Assembly (NCBI GenBank): GCA_003022005.1
Contig: PXRQ01000106.1
Coordinates: forward strand, 1-22,035
Origin: Halobacteriales archaeon QS_5_70_15
Lineage (GTDB): Archaea; Halobacteriota; Halobacteria; Halobacteriales; Haloarculaceae
Reading direction: 5' to 3'
DNA: 22,035 nt
Shown: one piece after another, positions 1-7,096 of the stretch
How positions within the stretch are numbered: the first letter of the stretch is position 1
How the letters are laid out: the number at the start of each line of letters is the position of its first letter
Program-made: the position numbers and the translations under genes
Notes under the pieces: model-generated
Databases searched by the model: none
Told to the model about the DNA's origin: nothing
What the model saw: only the letters and a program-made list of their open reading frames with translations

Positions 1-309
1 CTCATCACTGACGTGCTCCCAGAGATCTCTGTTGTAGAAGGACCCAGCACGGGCGAGGAACACCACCAACGCCTCACCGAACCGCTCCTGGAGCGCCCCT
101 CCGACGAACTCTCCGAGACAGCCGGTAACAAACACTCCTCCTGCAAGAGCCACGATAGCAGACCGGGAAGAACCACTGGAGGGCGTAGCAACATCAGGAC
201 ACAGATGTCTATTAAAATTACCCACTCGCTGCTCGGTGGTCACTACCCGCGACTGCTCTGGACCCTCTGCCACATAGATTCTCTGTACTAACCGGTTCAT
301 AAATTCCAT
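1..309 (-). CDS. Partial unrecognised membrane-type protein, runs off left edge
   Basis: The minus strand is open from an ATG at 309 to base 1, 103 codons without a stop, so the 3' end lies outside the window. I do not recognise the family. The N-terminal 50 residues are polar. Residues about 51-74 (from AIVALAGGVF to GGAL) form a hydrophobic, glycine-rich stretch that could be a membrane segment, and residues 83-88 (ALVVFL) are also hydrophobic. Codon use is less G/C-biased than in the Liv genes, as in the adjacent tnpB remnant, which suggests accessory DNA. A TATA-like TTTATA (minus strand, 340-345) lies about 33 nt upstream of the ATG. The competing plus-strand frame at 13-291 is less protein-like. 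I am only moderately sure this is a real gene. Confidence 0.42.
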   Translation of the reverse strand, partial: MEFMNRLVQRIYVAEGPEQSRVVTTEQRVGNFNRHLCPDVATPSSGSSRSAIVALAGGVFVTGCLGEFVGGALQERFGEALVVFLARAGSFYNRDLWEHVSDE

Positions 310-344
310 GAGAGGCGTTCTATAACACGCTGCTAAACGTATAA
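310..344. promoter_or_regulatory. Overlapping divergent TATA elements
   Basis: This 35-bp gap holds TATA-like elements in both directions. TATAAC at 321-326 lies about 21 nt before the plus-strand tnpB ATG at 345. TATAAA at 340-345, read on the minus strand as TTTATA, lies about 33 nt before the minus-strand ATG at 309. The two core promoters would overlap, so divergent transcription should be mutually competitive. This is inferred from spacing alone. Confidence 0.35.
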
Positions 345-1695
345 ATGTCGGTTGCCGTGAAGCGTACCAGTACGTTCGCCGTGCGACCACTCTCCAACGG
401 TGGTGAGCAACTGCTACGGGACCTGTTGGACGCTTCCGCCGCGCTCTGGAACGAGATCAATTATCAGCGCCTCATGCGGTACAACGACGAGGACGGATTT
501 GAAGACGACGTATGGGACGCCGACACAGGCAGCCTTGAAGGCCGATATAAAGGGGTTATCGGTGCGTCCACCACCCGACAAGTCATTCCGAAGAACAGCG
601 AAGCGTGGCGCGGGTTTTTCCGTCTGAAAGACCAGTATTACGACGAGTCGAACATGTCTGTTACGCACCATCCGGAGCCCCGGGCTTCCGTGGCAACGAG
701 GACGATGGACGCCAACTTAATACCGTCATTCGCAACACGTCGTACACCGTCGAATGGGGCGAGCGGTCCCGGCTTGAGATACTGGTCGGGAGCGAGTTGA
801 ACGACAGATACGGCCACACCGGGCGGCTCCGGCTGGAAATCGCTGGCGTTCCGAATTGGCCCGACTACAAGAAACAGGACCGGTTGGACCTGTGGTACGA
901 CGAGACTGACAGCACCTTCCGAGCTTCCCAACCCGTGACTGTTCCTGACGATGCACGGGCGACTCCACTGGCCGATGAAAAGGCCGCTCTGGACATTGGT
1001 GCGAACGATCTCGTCGCCTGTACCACGACGATCGGCGAGCAATATCCGTACGAGGGCCGGGACCTGTTCGACCGCTTCCGCGAGACGACCCGAGAGATCG
1101 CCCGGTTGCAGTCCAAGCTACCGAAAGGGCGATACAGTAGCGAGCGTATCCGGCGACTGTACCGCAAGCGAACCCGTCGCCGCGACCACGCTCGAGAAGC
1201 ACTGTGTCGTGACCTGCTGGAACGACTGTACGAAGACGGCGTCGACACGGTGTATATCGGTGGCCTGACTGACGTGCTGGAAACGCACCGGCAGTCGAAA
1301 CCGACATCAGGACCTACAACCTCTGATCGTTCAAGAAATCCACCGAACGACTGGTCCGTACCGCCGAGGAATACGGCATCTCGGTGGAAGTCCGGTCGGA
1401 AGCCTGGACCAGTCAAGAGTGCCCGCAGTGCGGTTCGATAGACCCGACGATCCGGCATCAGGACACGCTCACCTGTCCATGTGGGTTCGAGGGTCACGCC
1501 GACCTCACGGCGTCAGAGACGTTCCTGAAGCGGCACGCAGAACAGGCAGTCAGGCCGATGGCCCGGCCTGTGCGGTTCGAGTGGGACGACCACAAATGGT
1601 CGGAGCCACCATGCTCTCACCGTCCCAAAGAACAGCGCACAGACCCGAGTACCGTCCACAGTGACGGGAATGTTGCCTCCGGAGAGTCGTCGTAG
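345..1695 (+). pseudogene. tnpB: TnpB (IS1341-type RNA-guided nuclease) pseudogene
   Basis: Three frames together give one haloarchaeal TnpB. Frame 3 holds the N-terminus (345 to about 678, through NSEAWRGFF and HHPEP). Frame 2 holds the middle (about 679-1290, [10 protein letters not shown] and [10 protein letters not shown], first RuvC Asp near 992). Frame 1 holds the C-terminus (about 1294-1695), with the RuvC Glu in [15 protein letters not shown], a four-Cys zinc ribbon (CPQCG...CPCG) and the last Asp in HADLTAS. Lesions: one C lost in the C-run at about 677-682, one base lost near 1291-1293, and TGA at 1324-1326 where the family has Trp. TnpB is an RNA-guided nuclease ancestral to Cas12. 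The catalytic residues survive, but no intact protein can be made unless the lesions are sequencing errors. Confidence 0.85.
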
Positions 1696-1696
1696 C

Positions 1697-1743
1697 CGAG
1701 ACTCCCGCCGAGGAAACCCCGTCGTTCACGACGGGGAGGATGC
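1697..1743 (+). ncRNA. 3' end of the TnpB guide RNA (omega-RNA/sotRNA) and element right end
   Basis: Two bases after the tnpB stop begins a block ending in a perfect 9-bp inverted repeat: CCCCGTCGT (1717-1725) and ACGACGGGG (1728-1736), separated by TC, then GAGGATG. I recognise this hairpin from the right ends of haloarchaeal IS1341-type elements. In that family an RNA overlapping the 3' end of tnpB forms the guide scaffold, and the guide itself comes from flanking DNA just past the element, here from about 1743. The hairpin is intact although the protein gene is broken. The 5' end of the RNA cannot be placed from sequence. Confidence 0.5.
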
Positions 1744-1921
1744 CATGCGAGCGAGGAGTAGCACGTCCGAGGCAGCCGGACCCGACGGACCCTCCGCCCG
1801 GGGGAGTCCGATCGCCGGCGCCTCCACCCTCTGCGGAGCCACGCGCTTTCCTCGGTCGGTCGCGAGCCGGTCGGACGCCCCGACAGCGGTGCCCGGAGCC
1901 GTCACCCACCGGGTCCCGACA

Positions 1922-1932
1922 GGCTTATCGAC
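1922..1932 (+). promoter_or_regulatory. Candidate core promoter of the liv operon
   Basis: GGCTTATCG is the only AT-containing TATA-like element in the GC-rich stretch 1744-1960. It lies about 33 nt before the livHM ATG at 1961, giving a predicted transcript with a very short leader. The match to the haloarchaeal TATA consensus is weak. The rest of 1744-1960 shows no gene. Confidence 0.3.
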
Positions 1933-1960
1933 GGACCGCCGCACAGGACGGGGTACGGGG

Positions 1961-3961
1961 ATGGTGTCGGCGACACAGCTGCTGGAGATACTCCTGAACG
2001 GGCTGACGATCGGGACGGTGTACGTTCTGGTCGCCGCGGGGCTGTCGGTCGTGTTCGGCGTGATGGGCGTGTTGAACGTTTCCCACGGGGAGCTGCTCGC
2101 GCTGGGGGCGTACTTCGCGTTCTCGCTGGTCGTCGGGTTCGGCGAGGGCGGCTTCTGGATCGCGCTGGTCGGCGTCCCCCTGCTCGTCGGCGTCCTCGGG
2201 GGGTTCCTCGAGCGGGTGTCCATCCGGCGGGTGTACGGTCGCGGACAGCTCGCACAGATACTCCTCACGTTCGGGCTGCTCCTGATGATCTACGACGCCA
2301 AACAGCTCGTCTGGGGGAAGGACCCGAAGTTCTACGCCCCGCCCGGCGCCCTGAACCGGGCGGTCGAACTCTTCGGGTTCTCGTACTCGCTGTACAACTA
2401 CTTCATGATCGTCGCGGGGGGGCTACTCGCGTTCCTCACGTGGGCGCTGCTTCGCTACACCCGGTTCGGGCTGGTGGTCCGGGCGGGCTCGGAGGACCGC
2501 GAGATGGTCCGTAACCTCGGCATCGAGGTCGACCGGTACTACACGCTCGTGTTCGGGTTCGGCGCGGCGCTGGCGGCGTTCGGCGGAGTCGTCCTCGGGG
2601 GCTACCAGAACGTGAGCCTCGAGATGGGCAACGCGGTCGTCATCCCGGCGTTCGTCATCGTCGTCCTCGGGGGGCTCGGGAGCTTCCGTGGCGCGGTCCT
2701 CGGCGGGCTCCTCGTCGGCATCGTCCAGAGCACCGTCAGCACGTTCCTCCCCGCGTTCGGGGGGATGGTGATCTTCCTGCTGATGATCGGCGTGCTGCTC
2801 GTCCGCCCGCAGGGGCTGTTCGGCGAGGGCGTCGAGGGGGTCGATAGCGGCCGTTCGGAGCCGAGCGCGTTCGTGAGCGGGCTCGGGGAGGGCGTCCTCG
2901 GCGACGGGATGCGGTCCCGGCTCGGGGTCGCCGTCGTCGCCGCGCTCGCGCTCGTGCCGGTCTTCGAGGGGGTGCTCTACTCGGACTTCGTCGTCTCGCT
3001 GGGGATCACGGTGCTGGTCTGGGCGCTGTTCGCGCTGAGCCTCGACGTCATCCTCGGCTACGCCGGGCTGATATCGCTCGGCCAGGCGCTGTTCCACGGG
3101 CTCGGGGCCTACGCAGTAATGCTGACACTGATTCACGTCTCCCCGTCGGCGTTCGTCGCGCTGGGCGTCGCGCTCGCGGCCGCCGCGCTCGTCGCCTGGG
3201 TCGTCGGTCGCCTCGCCATCCGCGTCTCGGGTGTCTACTTCGTGATGATCACGCTGGCGTTCGCCGAGGTGGTCCACGAGGCGGTGTTCAGCCTCGACGT
3301 CACCGGCGGCAGTAACGGGCTGTTCGGCGCGCCCGAGCCGCTGTACGGCTTCGGGGGCGTGGGCCTCCGACTCGACGAGGTGATAGTCGGCGTCGAGCCG
3401 CTGGCGTTCACCGGCGACGCGCTGTTCTACTACCTCCTGCTGACGACCGTCGTCGGGTCGTACTTGCTCGTCCGCCGGCTGATGGAGGCGCCGTTCGGTA
3501 CCGCCCTCCAGGCGATCCGCGAGAGCGAGCCCCGGGCGCGGTTCGTCGGCTACGACGTCCGGGCGATCAAGCGGCGCGCGTTCGTCCTCAGCGGGACGCT
3601 CGCGGGTCTCTCGGGCGCGCTGTTCGCGCTCCACGGCGGGTTCGCGGCACCACCGCTGATGAGCTGGATCAACAGTGGCGACGTCATCCTCATGGCCGTC
3701 CTCGGCGGGTCGGGAACGCTCTACGGACCGATGATCGGCGCGGCCGCCTTCACCGTCTTCGAGGAGGGGCTCTCCTCGCTCGTCCCGTGGTGGCGGCTGC
3801 TGCTCGGCGGGCTGTTCGTCCTCGTGGTGCTGTTCCTCCCGAGGGGGCTCGTCTCGCTCCCGACGCGCCTCGCGGAACTCCTCGGCAGCCGGACCGATCC
3901 CGTGGCCTCCCCTGATGGGACGGGAACGGGGAGCGACCCCGAGGTGGAGACGGATGACTGA
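1961..3961 (+). CDS. Fused LivH-LivM branched-chain amino-acid-type ABC permease
   Basis: This 666-residue protein combines the two permeases of a Liv-type importer. Residues 1-283 are LivH-like: they start MVSATQLLEILLNGLTIGTV, contain VLNVSHGELLALGAY, and end in the typical RPQGLFG. A short Ser/Gly-rich linker follows. Residues from about 317 are LivM-like, with the signature GYAGLISLGQALFHGLGAYA near 366-385 and a second conserved cytoplasmic loop (AIRESEPRARFVGYD). Each half has many hydrophobic membrane segments. ATG 1961 is chosen because the LivH homology begins immediately there, while the open frame upstream is Arg/Ser/Pro-rich and lies partly in the IS end; GTG 1964 is an alternative. 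The 3' end overlaps livG by 8 nt. LivH and LivM are more often separate proteins. Substrate may be branched-chain amino acids, amides or another small molecule. Confidence 0.9.
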   Translation: MVSATQLLEILLNGLTIGTVYVLVAAGLSVVFGVMGVLNVSHGELLALGAYFAFSLVVGFGEGGFWIALVGVPLLVGVLGGFLERVSIRRVYGRGQLAQILLTFGLLLMIYDAKQLVWGKDPKFYAPPGALNRAVELFGFSYSLYNYFMIVAGGLLAFLTWALLRYTRFGLVVRAGSEDREMVRNLGIEVDRYYTLVFGFGAALAAFGGVVLGGYQNVSLEMGNAVVIPAFVIVVLGGLGSFRGAVLGGLLVGIVQSTVSTFLPAFGGMVIFLLMIGVLLVRPQGLFGEGVEGVDSGRSEPSAFVSGLGEGVLGDGMRSRLGVAVVAALALVPVFEGVLYSDFVVSLGITVLVWALFALSLDVILGYAGLISLGQALFHGLGAYAVMLTLIHVSPSAFVALGVALAAAALVAWVVGRLAIRVSGVYFVMITLAFAEVVHEAVFSLDVTGGSNGLFGAPEPLYGFGGVGLRLDEVIVGVEPLAFTGDALFYYLLLTTVVGSYLLVRRLMEAPFGTALQAIRESEPRARFVGYDVRAIKRRAFVLSGTLAGLSGALFALHGGFAAPPLMSWINSGDVILMAVLGGSGTLYGPMIGAAAFTVFEEGLSSLVPWWRLLLGGLFVLVVLFLPRGLVSLPTRLAELLGSRTDPVASPDGTGTGSDPEVETDD

Positions 3962-4745
3962 CGCGAGCGCGCCGTCGGCCGGGGCGGACGTCGTGCTCCG
4001 GACCGAGGGGCTCACGAAGCGGTTCGGCGAGTTCACCGCCGTCGACGGCGTGGACCTGGCGGTCGAACGCGGGGAGTTCCGGAGCGTCATCGGACCTAAC
4101 GGGGCGGGCAAGACCACGCTGTTCGACCTCGTCAGCGGGGCGCTGGCGCCCACCGAGGGGCGCATCGCGCTGCTCGGCGAGGACGTCACCGCGCTCGATC
4201 CCGCCGAGCGCGTCGCCCGGGGCCTGGCCCGGTCGTTCCAGCTCACCACCGTCTTCGACGGGCTCCCCGTCCGGGAGAACGTCCGACTAGCGGCGCAGGC
4301 GGCCGTCCTCGGGGAGCTCTCGGAGTTCCGGCGGCTGTTCGCCGACACGACGAGCCTCGGGGCGGTCGAGCGGCGGACCGACGCGGTGCTCGACCGGGTC
4401 GGACTCGACGCGTTCGCGGACGCGAGGGCGAGCGACCTGTCGTACGGCGACCGCCGCCGGCTCGAGATCGGGCTCGTCCTCGCGACCGACCCCGAGGTGG
4501 TGCTGCTCGACGAGCCGACCGCGGGGATGAGCGGCGAGGAGACGGCCGCGACGGTCGACCTCGTCGAGGAGGTGCTCGCCGGGAAGACGCTCGTCCTCGT
4601 CGAGCACGACGTCGACCTCGTGATGCGGGCCTCCGACCGGATAACTGTCCTCAGCGGCGGCCGGACCGTCGCGACCGGGACGCCCGAGGAGATCGCCGCC
4701 GACGAGGCGGTCAGGGAGGCCTACCTCGGAGGGTACGAGGCGTGA
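3954..4745 (+). CDS. livG: Liv-type ABC transporter ATPase (LivG-like)
   Basis: A 263-residue ABC ATPase that powers the fused permease from the cytoplasmic side. Walker A is GPNGAGKT (residues 47-54). The Q-loop region is SFQLTTVFDGLPVRENV, the signature is LSYGDRRRLEI (about 161-171), Walker B is VVLLDEP (about 181-187), and the switch His is in VEHD (about 216-219). The long insertion between Q-loop and signature, and the ending in YLGGYEA, fit LivG rather than LivF. ATG 3954 is chosen over the upstream in-frame start at 3915 because it gives the usual N-terminal length and an 8-nt overlap with the permease stop. The stop overlaps the GTG start of livF in the four bases GTGA, so the three genes are translationally linked. 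Confidence 0.92.
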   Translation: MTDASAPSAGADVVLRTEGLTKRFGEFTAVDGVDLAVERGEFRSVIGPNGAGKTTLFDLVSGALAPTEGRIALLGEDVTALDPAERVARGLARSFQLTTVFDGLPVRENVRLAAQAAVLGELSEFRRLFADTTSLGAVERRTDAVLDRVGLDAFADARASDLSYGDRRRLEIGLVLATDPEVVLLDEPTAGMSGEETAATVDLVEEVLAGKTLVLVEHDVDLVMRASDRITVLSGGRTVATGTPEEIAADEAVREAYLGGYEA

Positions 4746-5587
4746 CCGACGGAACCCCACGGGACCGATCGGACCGACCGGACGGAGCGAATCGGGGCGG
4801 ACGGGACGGGGAGAGCGATCGGAATGATGGGGCCGACCGGGATGACCGAGCCGACCGGAACGGCACGCGTCGGCTCGAGGACCCGCTGTTGCGCCTCGAG
4901 GGTGTGACGGCGGGGTACGGCGGGACGACCGTCCTCCGCGGGGCCGACCTCGACGTGGGCGACGGGGAGGTCGTCGGTATCGTCGGGCGGAACGGCGTCG
5001 GCAAGACGACGACGCTGCGGAGCGTCGTGGGCAACGTCACCCCCCGTTCGGGGTCGGTACGGTTCGACGGCGCGGGGATCGCCGACATCGGACCGGAGGC
5101 GACCGTCCGCCGGGGGGTGGCGCTGGTCCCCGAGGAGCGGCGGGTGTTCCGCGATCTGACCGTCCGGGAGAACCTGGAACTCGCCGCGCTCGGCGGGGCC
5201 GGGGCCGGCCGGGACGTCGACGCGGTGCTGGGGACCTTCGAGAACCTCGCGGAGCGCGAGCGGGCGGCCGGCGGCACGCTCAGCGGCGGGGAGCAGCAGA
5301 TGCTCGCCATCGCCCGGGCGCTGGTCGGCGGCGCCCGGCTGTTCATGCTCGACGAACCCACCGAGGGGCTCGCGCCCTACGTCATCGAGCGGGTCGTCGA
5401 GACCGTCGAGGAGCTCCGGGACCGGGGGTTGACGGTGCTGCTCGTCGAGCAGAACGTCTACGTCGCGCTCGAGGTCTGCGACCACGTCTACGTGATGGAC
5501 GACGGCCGGGTCGTCCACGACGGCTCCGCTGCCGAGCTCGCGGCCGACGAGACGGTCCTCGACCGTTACCTCGGCGTGAACCGCTGA
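4742..5587 (+). CDS. livF: Liv-type ABC transporter ATPase (LivF-like) with charged N-terminal extension
   Basis: The second ATPase of the importer, 281 residues. The conserved domain begins at about residue 49 (LLRLEGVTAGYG). Walker A is GRNGVGKT (82-89), the signature is LSGGEQQMLAIARAL (from about 179), Walker B is LFMLDEP (about 199), and VEQN replaces the switch His, as is usual in LivF. The GTG start at 4742 overlaps the livG stop (GTGA). It leaves a 45-residue N-terminal extension made almost entirely of Asp, Arg, Gly and Asn (repeated DR, DRxDR), encoded by degenerate repeats of a GACCG-type unit. Normal LivF proteins lack it. No clearly better downstream start is visible, so the extension may be real or the true start may be internal. 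Confidence 0.9.
   Translation: MTDGTPRDRSDRPDGANRGGRDGESDRNDGADRDDRADRNGTRRLEDPLLRLEGVTAGYGGTTVLRGADLDVGDGEVVGIVGRNGVGKTTTLRSVVGNVTPRSGSVRFDGAGIADIGPEATVRRGVALVPEERRVFRDLTVRENLELAALGGAGAGRDVDAVLGTFENLAERERAAGGTLSGGEQQMLAIARALVGGARLFMLDEPTEGLAPYVIERVVETVEELRDRGLTVLLVEQNVYVALEVCDHVYVMDDGRVVHDGSAAELAADETVLDRYLGVNR
4745..4880 (+). repeat. Degenerate GACCGG-type repeats encoding an Asp/Arg tract
   Basis: The 5' end of livF is a chain of imperfect units such as GACCGATCG, GACCGACCGGACGG and GACCGGGATGACCGAG. It translates to the low-complexity Asp/Arg/Gly N-terminal tract and looks like local repeat expansion at a gene start. Confidence 0.5.
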
Positions 5588-5651
5588 CCGTCGCGGTCCG
5601 CCGGGGGGTTCCGGGCGACGGTCCGGACGTCCCGGGGTTCTGCCAACAGTA

Positions 5652-5660
5652 CGCTTTTGT
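5652..5660 (+). promoter_or_regulatory. TATA element of the binding-protein gene
   Basis: CTTTTG at 5654-5659 is the AT-rich core of the 96-bp gap between livF and the binding protein. Its centre is 27-28 nt upstream of the ATG at 5684, the spacing expected for a leaderless haloarchaeal transcript. The receptor gene can therefore be expressed separately from, and probably at higher level than, livHM-G-F. Confidence 0.5.
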
Positions 5661-5683
5661 AGCGAACATCGGTACGCGAGGTC

Positions 5684-7066
5684 ATGACGGACGAGGAGGC
5701 GGCGGACGCGGGCGAGGGGACGGGCTCCGGGGCCGGCGTGAACCGGCGTCGGGCGATGAAGTACCTGACGAGCGGGGCGCTCGCGACGTCGCTCGGGCTC
5801 GCGGGCTGTATCCAGAGCGCCGACGAGGGCGACGGCGGGGGCGGCGGGTCGACCGACACCCCCGGGGACGGCGAGGACACCCCGACGGAGACGACGGGCG
5901 GCGGCGACGGCGAGTCGACCGGGACCCCCGGGGACGGGGCGTCCGACATCGGGACGGTCACGTTCGGCGTGCTCGTCCCCACGAGCGGCCCGTCGGCGCC
6001 GCTCGGCCAGGCCCAGCGCCGGGGCGCGGAACTCGGGGTCCGGTACGTCAACGGGAGCGACGAGTTCGACTTCGAGATCGAGGCGGTGTACGAGGACACC
6101 CAGACGGACCCCGCGACGGGTCGGCAGCGGGCCGAGAAAGTCGTCGACGAGGACGGCGCACGGTACATCGCGGGCGCGCTCGAAAGCTCCGTCGCGCTCG
6201 CCGTCTCCGAGTTCGTCGCCGGCGAGGACCTCCTCTACACGTCCGGGGCGGCGACCATCGAGCTGACCGGCGAGGGGTGCAACCCGAACACGTTCCGCAA
6301 CGAGACGAACGCGGCCCAGCAGATGGCGGGGCTGGCCGACTTCGCCGCCGCCGAACTCGGCACGAACTGGTGGATCCACACGACCGACGACGCGTACGGC
6401 AACTCGGCGGTCGCACAGATCGAGCGGCGGGTCGAGGCGCAGGGCCTCGACGTGGAGATCGTCGGCCGGACGATGCCGGACAAGGGGACGACGAACTACG
6501 GCCCGCAGATCAGCCGGATCAGCAACTCCGAGGCCGAGGTGGTCGCGCTCCCCGAGACCGGCGCCGACCTGGTCAACTTCATGAAACAGGCCAGCAACGC
6601 CGGGCTGACCGAGGAGGTGGAGATCATCGGGACGGCGCTGTTCGCGGGGGTGAGCCGCGCGGCACTGGGGGAGACCGCGGTCGGCACCTACTCCTCGACG
6701 CTGTACAACCACAAGCTCGACACCGGGGACAACGCGGGGTTCGTCGAGGCGTACCGGAGCGCGCACGACGGGCCCCCGGGCAGTTTCGCCAGGGTCGGCT
6801 ACGAACTCGTCAGGACGGCCGCCCGGGGGATCCAGGCGGCCGGGACGGCCGACCCCACCCGGGTGCGGGACACCCTGGAGGGGCTGGAGATGACGACGGT
6901 GCTCGGCGGGACCCCGTACCGGTCGTGCGACCACCAGTCGGTCAACCCGGTCTGGGCCGGGGAGATCGTCGAGTCCGAGTCGGGACCGCCGGACGTGGAG
7001 ATCATCGCCGAGGTGTCGGGCGAGGACGCCATACGCCCTTGCGGGGAGACGGGTTGTAGCCTGTAG
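5684..7066 (+). CDS. Liv-type ABC substrate-binding lipoprotein (type 1 periplasmic-binding fold)
   Basis: The extracellular receptor of the importer, 460 residues. The N-terminus has a twin-arginine signal (NRRRAMKYLTSGALATSLGLAGC) with a lipobox whose Cys is residue 42, so the folded protein should be Tat-exported and lipid-anchored, as is common in haloarchaea. A Gly/Asp/Thr/Ser-rich flexible linker covers about residues 43-85. The Leu/Ile/Val-binding (Peripla_BP_6) domain then starts at IGTVTFGVLVPTSGPSAPLGQ and includes VYEDTQTDPATGRQRAEKVV. ATG 5684 leaves a 20-residue acidic stretch before the Arg pair and matches the TATA spacing. The ligand cannot be read from sequence. Gene order, with the receptor after the ATPases, is the reverse of many liv operons. 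Confidence 0.92.
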   Translation: MTDEEAADAGEGTGSGAGVNRRRAMKYLTSGALATSLGLAGCIQSADEGDGGGGGSTDTPGDGEDTPTETTGGGDGESTGTPGDGASDIGTVTFGVLVPTSGPSAPLGQAQRRGAELGVRYVNGSDEFDFEIEAVYEDTQTDPATGRQRAEKVVDEDGARYIAGALESSVALAVSEFVAGEDLLYTSGAATIELTGEGCNPNTFRNETNAAQQMAGLADFAAAELGTNWWIHTTDDAYGNSAVAQIERRVEAQGLDVEIVGRTMPDKGTTNYGPQISRISNSEAEVVALPETGADLVNFMKQASNAGLTEEVEIIGTALFAGVSRAALGETAVGTYSSTLYNHKLDTGDNAGFVEAYRSAHDGPPGSFARVGYELVRTAARGIQAAGTADPTRVRDTLEGLEMTTVLGGTPYRSCDHQSVNPVWAGEIVESESGPPDVEIIAEVSGEDAIRPCGETGCSL

Positions 7067-7096
7067 CCCGCCGGAGGACGACAGGGTGACGGGACC

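Larger units (their letters stand above)
345..1743 (+). mobile_element. Decayed IS1341-type (IS200/IS605 family) element, tnpB only
   Basis: The element consists of a broken tnpB followed directly by the conserved GC hairpin that ends haloarchaeal IS1341-type elements. No tnpA (Y1 transposase) is visible nearby, so it was non-autonomous or is a leftover. The right boundary near 1743 is placed just after the hairpin. The left end is not recognisable, and 345 is simply the tnpB start. The bases are less GC-rich than the genes to the right. Confidence 0.6.

Noticed and set aside
13..291. 92-codon plus-strand frame at the left edge
   Set aside because: It is polar and unstructured, with no promoter. 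The opposite strand gives a more protein-like open frame with a TATA element.
2423..4348. 641-codon minus-strand frame rich in Asp, Glu and Arg
   Set aside because: It lies wholly antisense to livHM and livG. Its composition is what G/C third-position bias produces on the opposite strand, and no family motif is visible.
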